From: Phytoseiulus persimilis
Taxonomy: Eukaryota; Arthropoda; Arachnida; Mesostigmata; Phytoseiidae
Reading direction: 5' to 3'
DNA length: 64,000 bases
NCBI GenBank assembly: GCA_037576195.1
Contig: CM075102.1
Span: 41,288,745 to 41,352,744 of the forward strand
Part shown: positions 45,986 to 55,900 of the stretch, in pieces
How positions within the stretch are numbered: position 1 is the stretch's first letter
Layout: every line of letters starts with the position of its first letter
Notes under the pieces: model-generated
Told to the model about the DNA's origin: nothing
The model's input: only the letters and a program-made list of their open reading frames with translations
Databases searched by the model: none
Program-made: the position numbers and the translations under genes

Positions 45986-48145
45986 TCTCTCTCCTCCTGG
46001 CGGGCTTGCCAGAGAAGATAACGGATGAGTTCAGAACAGAAACGATAGCCATGTTCGCTGATGATATTATCATCCTGCACAGAAACCGGCTACAGTTACA
46101 AAATATGCCGGAAATTACACTTTTATTCAATGGAACGATGAGAACGAGCGCGTTGACGAAGGCCACCGTCTCAGCCTATTCCGGCAAGGAGGTCCCCGGC
46201 AGGTAGCGATCCCCTGACTGCCGCCCCGTCGCCTCTCTGCAACTCGATTGAGATCCTCTGCAACAAGTACTCCCCCGCCCTCTTGTCCCCAGAAACGACC
46301 TCGATTCGTCTCCCCAAATCCTGGAGGAATGACTCCGAAAGATGGCCCAGCACTCCCAAGGTCTCGATGCCGACGGGTTGGACGATGAAGCGGGACTTGA
46401 GCTCACGATACTTCGTCAACTTCGCAGACTCCGCCAAATCCGCCACAGCTCCCGCCGTGCGGGCCGCGCTAGGCCTATAGGATGGAGCGAGGGTGTCCCA
46501 GACAGTTGCGTCCCACACTAGGCATCTGCCCGCTCTCCACGGGGTGAGCGTGAGGCCGTCCGGACGGATCGCAGAGTTTCGCGACAAGCCCGACAGCTCC
46601 AGTTCGTTTGCGATCGACGCGGAGCGCAACGCGTGGGATATGAGCAAATTCAAAGCCCTATGGCGGGAGTGTCGGCCACTGCTGCGTGAGCAACTGAGTC
46701 AATGGTCCCCGAAAGCAGAGACCGGGGAGCCACACCTGGCACAGAGGTGAGGAGCGCAGATCGGCACGCCCAGACAGAGACCAGCAGCGATGCGGAGTGT
46801 GTTGTTGTCCAGCATCGTGCCTATCGACGGCGAAGGAAGGGCATAGAGCCATTTTCCGCTGCTTGGATGGAAGACGGCGTTGAGTCTCGTTCTCTCCCTG
46901 TCACCGGAGGCGTCAGTCAGCTCCGAGCGCCGGGACGCGACGACGACCCTGTCCAGAGTGGCCTGCGAGATCTCATCTGGGATGAAATGCCATCGAGTCA
47001 GAAATCTCTGAGAAAGAACCTCGATCCTGTTCCCGAGGTGGGCGGCAACTCCAGGTGGCGAGAAGCTCGCCGCTAGCTCTCTGGATTGACACAAGGAGCC
47101 CAAGTGTGAGCTGGTCGCCAGGTCGGTGATTGCTCGGACCCCCAGGCCCCCAGATGTAACGGGTAAAGTAGCCTGTCTCCACGATTCGGCGCTGGTTAGG
47201 TCGAGGTTCAAGACAGTGGTCAAACAGGCCCAAAGCTTCTCGTCGAACAGCTGAAGAAGGTCCAGGGAGGTCTCAGCGTCGGCGCACCGGAGCACGTAGA
47301 TAACGCGAGGGACGGAGAGTGAGCATCGGATCAGATACAAGGCCGGGTGAGCTTCCAGCAGCGGAAGGCGCGAGCACCACAAGTTGAGCAAGGCCAAATT
47401 CTTCCTCAGGACTCCCTCCATTGACCGGCCGTTCAAAGTTGCTCCAAGGAGCTCCAACTGCGAGTCGGCCACCGAGTAGCTGGCGGACACTCTGGAAAGA
47501 CTCCAACCGCACATGAGGGGCATCAGAGAGCGCGTGCTGGAAATCGTCGGTGAACATATCGAAAATGAGGGGCTGCGGGTGAACCCGGCGAAAACCATGG
47601 TCATGAAGCTGAGAAGGGGAGGACCTCTAAGTAGGCACGGTCGAATAGCATGGGAAGGGGAACCACTTGAGTTCGTCACCAGCGCATAACACCTAGGAAT
47701 TCGACTGCAAACAACTGGCACTTGTTTCACGAACCACGTTGAAGGAGTGTGCTGTAAAACCACTACATCGATGCACATTGAAATCGGCGACCCATACCTT
47801 CTGTCTGTGGATACGGCACCTAAGCTCTTTTATACAAAGGCGCTGCCATAAGTCAGCTACGGGCTTGGAAGGCTCTGGGACCATCTCACAGCGAGGAACT
47901 TTCAGACGCTCGAGAAATGTTTCTGTTCGTACCTCAAGAGAGTTTACAAAGTCTCAAAAACCTCGCCTAATAGATATGTCCATGTGCTGGCCAACATCGA
48001 TTCAACATTCGTAGAACTCATGAGAATCCACGTGAAAGCACGCACAACGCCAGCCCAGCAGAAACTCATGGACGAGTGGAGAGTGGAGCTATCGGAAGAC
48101 AAAGAAGTGCTCGAGGACGACCCGATCATGGACAAGAGAGACTAG
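45986..48145 (+). mobile_element. LINE (non-LTR) remnant on plus strand, split by another LINE
   Basis: The left piece (45986-46116) encodes LPEKITDEFRTETIAMFADD, the reverse-transcriptase motif with the FADD catalytic box. The right piece (about 47545-48145) continues with ENEGLRVNPAKTMVMKL, SRHGRIAWEGEPLEFVTSA, HLGIRLQTTGTCF and a C-terminal part (FCSYLKRVYKVSKTSPNRYV) ending at a stop codon near 48145. Several stop codons and frame changes interrupt it, so it is dead. The two pieces fit across the inserted minus-strand LINE. The exact clade was not determined. Confidence 0.75.
46117..47535 (-). mobile_element. LINE ORF2 C-terminal fragment inserted in another LINE
   Basis: The minus strand encodes the C-terminal third of a non-LTR retrotransposon protein: LELLGATLNGRSMEGVLRKN, PRVIYVLRCADAETSLDLLQ, LPVTSGGLGVRAITDL, CARCGSPVSAFGDH, then SRHRALNLLISHALR and RPDGLTLTPWRAGRCLVWD. 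One in-frame TGA (46701-46699), replacing the Gly expected after GDH, splits the frame; otherwise it is open from about 47530 to 46171, so it is fairly young. The finger, palm and endonuclease parts are missing (5' truncated, as is usual for LINEs). It is flanked by near-identical 11 bp sequences (ATGCCGGAAAT and GTGCTGGAAAT) that look like a target-site duplication. Confidence 0.8.
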
Positions 48146-48363
48146 TACAGCGGACCAATGTTCCCACGAAGGCACATCTACACGCGTTATCTGATACACG
48201 GATACCACCATCGATTTTGCGGCACTATTATGTGAATCAGGACTGAGGCTCGGAGACCTCGGATGAGCGGGAGTTCTATTTCGTAACATACATGCAATAA
48301 ATTGACATATAAAGCAAATTCGGATCGACTTGAAGAATTTCGCCGAGATTCCGATTCACCAAG

Positions 48364-48685
48364 AGTGTAATCTGGACGTCGAGTCATTCATGTATAGGTT
48401 CCGCTCCAAGCAAGATCGGGTTATGATATTTACTTTGTGGGATACCAAAGACTATCCCGTTCATAAACTTGAACACATGAATTCCTCGGTGGAAATTCGG
48501 GTTGTGATGAGAATCCTCAGTCTCTCACTGAACCGATTCCTGGCGCCGCTACTGGCCTGCGCTGTGGATCTGCAGGGTTCAAAGATGCTGCACTGGTCCA
48601 TCTGGCTGGTAGTTCCTATAGGCACCCTTGTCTGACACCAAAGAGCGTCATTAGTCCGGGTTAGGTCGAAATGTTTGAGGCTCCC
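48364..48685 (+). repeat. Dispersed repeat block, copy 2 of 2
   Basis: The partner of 42209-42515. It has a short insertion (near 48575-48600) and other indels relative to that copy. Confidence 0.75.
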
Positions 48686-49375
48686 GCGAGCTGGATTCAT
48701 CAGGAGGAAAATACTGCTTTCGTCTCTGTTTTGATGTAGCATCGGAGCTCGATTTCTGCGGGAGTCCAACGGTGCTCGAGGTGAAACGCCTCCGGAAGAA
48801 CTTACGCCCAAGATCGAGCCCACCTCCGCCAATCCCATGGCTGTGGTTTCTGGAAGCAGCTCTGAGTTATATTCGAGGAGCTGATGTGCCAACCATGAGA
48901 AAGGCTTCGGAAACATCCGAAAGACGTAATCAATGTCGAATTCGAGGAGCCGGAGTTCAAGCCACAACACGAGCTCCTTACAAGCACGATGAAGCGCATC
49001 GATGTCATATCCATGAAGCTGGAGCAGAGTCAACGAGAGACACCCCGGAGACAGCACTAGACATTTTTGAATCTGCGACGATAGTCCTTGATTCCAGTCA
49101 AAATCGATCAGTATAGAGCAAACTGCTACACCAGAAAACATGTACAGATAAGCCGAAGATGGTTTTAGAAATGAAGAGGGAGGAAAGTGCCTCTACGCCA
49201 GGAACCGCAGTCCGACCGCGGCCGACCACTCGGCTGGTGTCATGTGGTATGGTGGAGGCGATCAATGCATCGATCCTGAGCTATATGAGGAACGAGAGCC
49301 TCCAGGCCTCGCTTCTGAGCTCTCAAGTCGAACGCACGCCCTCCTGTTGTTGTTGACGAGGCGATTCTGGTGCTA
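48686..49375. other. Repeat-derived sequence, no gene seen
   Basis: This segment separates the repeat block from the foldback element and has no counterpart between the same blocks near 42.5 kb, so it was inserted here or deleted there. No domain was recognised. Confidence 0.4.
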
Positions 49376-49888
49376 CTCGATTTGAGCGCAGCATCGATTT
49401 GAGCGCAGTTGATTTGAGCGAGATCGATCTAAGCGCAGTTGATCTGATCGGGGTCGATTTGAGCGCAACGAATTCATTCGCACTACTGTGAGTGTGGAGT
49501 GTGAGAGAGAGGGAGAGGAAGATTCCCTACCCATCCTTCGATTGCAGAGTACTCGACCAACAAAGAAAGTACGGTTGCTCGGTGGAATATGGAGAGGAGG
49601 AACCCAACCTAACCTAACCTCATCGAAAACATTTCCCCTTCTCGAGCCAAGCCATGTTCCTTCGTCTGATTCATCGGGAGAATGTCGTCACCGAGGTATC
49701 TCATGCCGTCGTCTCAATCCTCCTCTCCATATTAAGCCGAGCAACCGTACTTTCTGTGTTCATCGAGTAGTCTGCAATCGGCGGAAAGGTGAGGGATTTT
49801 CCTCTTCCTCCATATCATACTCTACATACACAGCAGCGCGAGTGAATTCGTTGCGCTCAAATCAAGTGCGCTCAAATCGACTGCGCTC
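49376..49888. mobile_element. Foldback element with long inverted repeats
   Basis: The arms 49376-49600 and 49719-49888 are inverted copies at roughly 75-80 percent identity. Shared landmarks are GATTTGAGCGCAACGAATTC, AGAAAGTACGGTTGCTCGG and ATATGGAGAGGAGG. The outer ends carry tandem GATTTGAGCGCAG units, more in the left arm (about six) than in the right (about three). The 118 bp loop starts with three CCTAA units. GGCGATT occurs just outside both ends (49360-49366 and 49889-49895) and may be a target duplication, although about ten bases lie between it and the left arm. There is no protein, so it is a non-autonomous foldback or MITE-like element. Confidence 0.75.
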
Positions 49889-50109
49889 GGCGATTTTACC
49901 GTTCTCGTTGGACTCCACAAATGGATGGATTTCATAGATAATCTCTGAATTGTTTGGCAGAAGATAGAGCAAAGGCTCTTTCAGGGTTTTAAAAAAACTC
50001 GTGGGGGGAAGGCAGACAGAAGAAAATTTTAGCTCCTCCCCAGGGAAAATCCTGGCTACGCCACTGCTCGCAGCGAATCGAGTTGCCTCATCACTCACTC
50101 GCGTCACTT

Positions 50110-50890
50110 CTTGTATCGGAATTCGGCTACGTTTCCTGCTGACGGTTTTCCTCGACGGGGGAGAAATTCCGAGACACCGGTCTCTCATCCTTCGAGTCAG
50201 CTCCCTGTGGGTCACCATGAAAGATTGTTCCAAAAATGAGCTTCGTCACTAGACGTGACAAACTTTCCTGCCCATTCCCTCATGCTCGAAAGTCTTGGAA
50301 TATCTCTTCGCAATGGGGTTGAGTGCGTTCCCCAGTAACGTCTTTCCATATTGGGATTCTGTCGGAGTGTATTCCCGCTCGCTCATACATGAAGCCGATG
50401 AAATCCCATTCTGAGGAAATCCGATACCGGGCCAGATTTCCATTTGGATTCGGAAACTATGGGGAGGCCGGGCTTGGTTTCGGATCGCCGCATGCGTATA
50501 TACTCGTCGCTGGCCGGAGAAAGCTCCGCGCTCAAGTTTCCATGAGAGATCATGGACGTACCTGCCCCTACGCGGTCTCGCCTAACTGGTGAACAACCGA
50601 GAAATTCCGAAATGGGTGTCGTAGATCTTCCAATCAAAGCTCGTATCTAATGATAGCACAAGGCACAAGAAGTGGCCCGGGTCGTCGTCAGATGATTCTC
50701 CGAAGTTATGGATCTTCAAGAGAAATCCAGTGGTGCGGAGCTCAGAGAGTTCGAGATTCGGAAAACGAATTCCGTATGATTCGCTGACGGCGGGTGTGTC
50801 GCCAAAGATCTTGACGCCCTCGGCTACAGACCCTCCCAGGCAAGATTCCTCTCCCGTCATCGGCGGCACGCAGGGGGCCATTCTCCGGGA
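50110..50890 (+). repeat. Segmental duplication, copy C
   Basis: This copy matches the left parts of copies A and B, including the single TA where copy B carries the Tc1 element (GGACGTACCTGCCCC at 50554). It lacks the secreted-protein gene seen to the right in the other two copies. Confidence 0.75.
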
Positions 50891-51415
50891 TCAAGACTTC
50901 TCGGCCCCGGACCATTCGGCCCCAAGACCCGGAATCCCGGAAGCCCAGACTTCCAACAAGAATACCGAGAATTCCGAATTCTTGGGATCCCGACAACTTC
51001 TCTCCCCTCAAGTAGAGGCTCGATGGAATTCAACGAGACTTCTATGCTCGGCGATGATTCCGGAAGAGGACTTCGGAAGTAGGAGAGGCAGCTGAGGCTT
51101 CAGAGGAAACAGCTCGATACCGCGAAGTCGGGGAATTCTCGTGTACAGTTGGGGTTCACAAGCACTGCGGAAACCTGACGGCGATAGGACGACCTCAAAT
51201 GATCCAAATATGAGTTCAGGAGTTCCTTGTTCCTGGAAGATACTTGAAATAAGCACCAGATCGCAGCCCTGTTCATCCCATCCGTGGCTTCTATAGTCGC
51301 TCCTGAAACCTCAGGTTCCTCTCTTACTCTCCAAGTCCTCGATCAGATGCATCGCTCAGCATAGCAGTCTCGTTGACTCCCACCAAAGCTCTTTTTGAGG
51401 GGAGAGAAGGTGTCT

Positions 51416-51541
51416 GGATTCTGGGTATTTTTTCTCCGGAATTCTGGGTAGTTTTGTCGGGATTCTGGGTAGTTCTGTCGGGATTCTGGGTATTTTTTCC
51501 GAGATTCTGGGTATTTTTCCCGAGATTCTGGGTATACTGGA
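51416..51541 (+). repeat. Minisatellite, about 21-22 bp unit, six copies
   Basis: The unit is close to ATTCTGGGTAGTTTTGTCGGG and is repeated six times with small changes. Minus-strand frames through it read as repeats of PRIPTELPRIP type, which is an effect of the array rather than a gene. Confidence 0.9.
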
Positions 51542-51835
51542 TTCCGAACCCAAACCTTTTCATGCTTCAACCTCGGCAGGTCTCTTCCCGAAAGTGAGGC
51601 TCTCTGCAACCGCAGACCGACGCAAGACGCCTCCATTCCGACAGATTGAAGAGATTCTCTTGAGGGTGAGAGGCGAATCGAGAATCAATGATGATTCTTG
51701 TGAACATCAGCTGGAATTAGATGATTGCGAGCGAGTTCGGGGCCGAGATGTCCAAGGCCGAGAAGTCTCGGAGCCGGAGTGTCAGGGGGCCGAAATATGT
51801 TGGAGCCGAAATGTCTTGCGCCCGAGAAGTCCGCT

Positions 51836-52290
51836 ATTATCAACTTCGCTAACGCTGGAAACTCGAAATGGAGTCAATCGCCTGCGGCCTCGCTTTCCAA
51901 AGCCAAGTTTGTATTTTTTGGAACCTGTCTCATCCTGCTCACTTCAGTGGAAAACTAGGCTTCAAACTTGGACGCTGATTCCAAAACTCAGAGGCAAGGT
52001 TGTCGTGAACCTCGGGTGATTGGGTCTCGAAGAAGCTGCGAAGGGAGGGAGAACACCAATGTTCCTGGACGCTCTCTTCTATGAGGAACGTCAATCACTT
52101 CTAAACTCCGCACTGAGTCCTCGAAGCGATTTGAAGTTGAGGAGCTCGCACCCTTGACATCGCCATTCCAATCGGCCAGGACCCACGATATTTGCGACAA
52201 CGAGCCAAGCTATCGACAAAATTCGCGCTTTTCAAAACCAGCGTCACGTAGGTGTAATGTGTTCGATGGCTATCCGAGCGCCCCATCCAT
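51836..52290 (+). repeat. Dispersed repeat block, copy 2 of 2
   Basis: The partner of 39437-39850. This copy has an insertion near 52030-52070 relative to the other. Confidence 0.75.
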
Positions 52291-52956
52291 TTTAGCCTCT
52301 CAATTCTGCAGCATCGAGCATTTTCAGAGCATTCTCTCTTTTTCGACTCGGAAATTGATATTTGAGTCGTAAAACGGAGATCCACCGTTCTTTTGGAGAC
52401 TCCGGTGGGTCAGAAGGGTCCGTTGATCGTGAATCTCCCTCTTCCGAGTCGAATATGAGTCTCCGAGTCGGGGAATTAGTTTCCGAGTCTGGGAAATACG
52501 TGCCCGAACAGGAGGCCGCGTTGGGACGCCCAAGGGCTGTGGTCCCAAGCAAAAATCACTGTCATCATTCTTTCAGCAACTCATATTAGTGAATTCTGTC
52601 TTCGGTTTTTCTGAAGCCCTTAGCTGGGCAGTTTGCCGCAATCCCTCGTGGGAGAGGAAACTGCGCACGATTCCTGTTCTTTGAGAACGCCGCGTTCCCG
52701 TGCCCCCGTTACCAAAAACTTGAGGTTCACTGGAGCTGTCGCCGCTGCGGCTTTTGCCGCTGCTCTTCCTCTTGGCTGGCGCAGAACAAGATTTGAGTGA
52801 GGAGAACTGTTGTCATCGCACGGTGTGTCGGTGTTGGCGGTTTTCAAAGGAGTGAATGCGTGCGAGCTCGACCAAAGAAAGCTACAGTTTCGGCCTGTTT
52901 GTGCCATAAGCTGGGATTTCACCGAAGTGTGTCCTGGTGAATCCAAGAGCTCAATC
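52291..52956. other. Upstream region of NUP43
   Basis: A decayed repeat edge leads into GC-richer sequence that should contain the NUP43 promoter and leader. No TATA box is obvious. No other gene was seen. Confidence 0.45.
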
Positions 52957-55900
52957 ATGAGCTCTCTGGTGGCGTCGAAAATCATTGGCAAAAAAATTGC
53001 CAAACTGCGCTTCATGCCCATCAAGGAGGCGACGGCAGCTCAGCGCGAGACGACCCTAGCCGTGGCTTCATGGGATGACGACGTGAGTATACGAGCCAGA
53101 GGCAGCGCAGACCGTGAAGCCATGCCTTGGCATGGGTTGCCTAATGTTTTGTTGTGACGTTCCTCGCTCTCGTACGGTTGGAGGAAGAATCTTTTACGTG
53201 GGACAAAGACCTGCCCTCGACCTTCGGTCCTACGCAGGGCTCAGAATTCCTCATCGTTCAATGGATACAGGGGGTTCGCGACTCCGGAGCCTCTAGTGAA
53301 GTGCGGAGCCTCCATCGTCTGATTTATCCGAAGCCTCCCCGTTCGGTTCGCTTTTCCCAGCTCGGTGAGATAAGATTCTGGGTCTGGAGCCGACGATTTC
53401 TTCCGAGTTAATTTCGGAATTTCCAAGAAGCATGACATCGGAAAGTTCGTGGAGGATCCTCCATGTTTCCCACGGGGATCTCGAGCATCTGTCGCACCAA
53501 GCCTCCGAGGAAAGAATCAATTCGTACGCCGCTCCTCACCTCACAGCTGAAAGCATTTGCCGACCAACGTTTGACTCCATTGGTCTCAGGTTTCGGAATT
53601 CTCAGCATGTTGGAGTCCTGGGGGAGGCAGACGGCACAATCTGCTCCGGGTAGTCACTGAAAACTGTTGCAATCGTTGGGAAGTTGGGGCAACAACAAAG
53701 ACACCGTGCGCTGAGAATATATCGACGAGCCGTGGAAGCGACACTCGAGATTTCGTGCACCAGCGAAGTCCTTCGCGAGTCCTATATCCTGACGACATGC
53801 TCAGAGTACTCCCAGAGACGTCATAGAAAACCCGCTCGTCGTTGAAACCGTTTGCATTGGAAATTTCCAGGATAGTCTCATTCAACTGTGGAACATCTCG
53901 AGAACAGAAGAACCCGATGAACAGTGCGAGCCGCAAGTGATGGCACAAGCCAATATTCAGGGCGATGTTGCTGCGATGGAGGTAAGATGTTTTCGAGCTT
54001 TTGTCCGGGGAGACTCTCCTATAAACTATTGTGGAAATGGATAATTCGGGTTGTTAAGACTCGGGCACGGATCGCGCTCGAATGCAGGCTGAGGCGGCGA
54101 GGTTTGCGTCCCGCATACGATTTTCCGAGAAGGGCTGAACATACTTCATGCGCTACTTCTGGATGCGCAAGAATCCAGAGATCCGGCATTTCTAGCCGTC
54201 ATTACCTCGATATCTCGAGAGAGTGCTTTTCTGATTTGTTTCGTACGGAAACTGCCAGGTAGGGCTCCCGTAGTTCGCGGACTCCTACAGACAAGGATCG
54301 TGACACGGACACTTGTCTCCGAAGAAGCCCTCTGATAGCGCTCCATATTCACTTATCTGAATCGAAAGCGGTGCCGAGAGTACTAAGCCACCGGAAGGTG
54401 GTCCTTGTCAAGGTGCCGCCCGGAGCGGACCCCAGCTTCTTCCCCTCCATTCAGACTATCAAGGATTGTACCGAATCGCCCCAGATCATTGATTGGTCAT
54501 GTACTGTTGAGTGTTTGCACACGTATTTCGCGAGAAGCTGCTCTACGGCCCCCGATTGTAAGAACACAAGAATGTATTTATGCATATCTATATACCAATG
54601 TATGGACGAGACTTTATTGACAAGCTCATAAATACGGTGTCTTCAGAGGACACCCTGTTCCCATCGACCCATTCATCTGCAAAGTGGGGGAACACCGACT
54701 GGCAGCAAACTAAAGCGTTGGATAGTCTGCTCGGCTAAGGGGATAACATTGTGGTCTTGACTCGTTTGTTTTCTTGGCTTGCCAAGACTGCCTCGGGGAC
54801 AGAGGAGACCGTAAAGCATCGCGGTTTGCGCCACCAGTCTGATAACTCCCTCCCCGAGATGTGGTCGCGCCATGTGGTAGTCCACTGGGTCGATTAAACC
54901 GACCAGCTGGCTCCGAAGACCTTCGTCGAGGCTGCTCGATAAGAGTTTCTCCAAATATTCGATGTCAAATAGCAGTTGCACGGCCAGCTCTTGTTGTGCC
55001 GTCTGGGGCAGAATAGCTCGACTATCCAATACCTTTTGGTATACGTCCTGTACAGTGCTGACTAGGATTCGATTGGTGTGCGAAACAACTTTGTTCGACA
55101 CAGAACACTCCATGCATTCCCTGATGCTGACCGATATCGAGAACAGAAGTCGACTCAGGGGTAACAGGCAGTGCTGGGGCAAATGGATTGTCGTCGACAT
55201 CACCTCATTCTCACTTTCTTCGCTTATTACTATGAGAGCCTTGACCGAGGCCATGTTCAGAAGGAGGTTTTCCGCTGGAGTTTCGGCGAAGCTTTTCCTG
55301 AAAGTTTCTAGCGCCTCTTCAACCAAAACATTCATAGCCGTCGACGCAGCCAGGTCCCGACTCTCAAAGAGTGAATCTCTCCGTTGGGCCCACTTGGTAC
55401 CAAATATTTTCTGCAGACTCTCGCATGCAGTAAAACCGGCTGACAGATGCGATAATAGGGACAGGAAGTAACAGCAGCGAACCCCACTCTCGACGCATTG
55501 CGCGACGAACGCTCTGACCTGAGTGAGTTTTTGCTCGGTCGCAGTGCTCGTCAGCTCCACGAGGGAACGGTTCTCTTCTGATGTGACTTCGTTGAACGGA
55601 GGGAACTCAGTGAGTTGGTCCAGGGCTGACTTGACGGCTGCGTCGAAATTCTTACACAAAGTTGACACGTTTGATGATTTGATGCGGGCCGCCTCGGCGA
55701 AACTTGCGTGAACTGAGATCAGCACTTGCTCGGTCGCTTTGCTGAGGATCTCTTCGAAGATCTCCGCTATGCGTCGCACGATCGCATCACGGAAGAATAT
55801 TTCGTAGACGTTCGGAGTGGAGGAGAGGCGAGTAGTGGGAAGCTCGCTGTCACCGATCGACTTTACGAGATGGTCGTAGGTTTTCGCTATTCCTCTACAA

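Noticed and set aside
47545-47778. N-terminal part of the long minus-strand frame that ends at 46699
   Set aside because: It is antisense to the outer plus-strand LINE (VNPAKTMVMKL segment); only the part below about 47,535 belongs to the inner LINE.
49605-49622. Three CCTAA units as a possible internal telomere
   Set aside because: Only three copies, inside the loop of a foldback element; too short to show telomere healing or chromosome fusion.
51324-51636. Overlapping minus-strand frames with PRIPTELPRIP-type repeats
   Set aside because: All three frames are open through the 21-22 bp minisatellite, which is an effect of the array; there is no signal peptide or other coding sign.
53154-53660. 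Plus-strand frames between NUP43 exons 1 and 2 as extra exons
   Set aside because: Joining 53082 directly to 53871 keeps phase and gives a continuous WD40 strand; the frames between add unrelated sequence.
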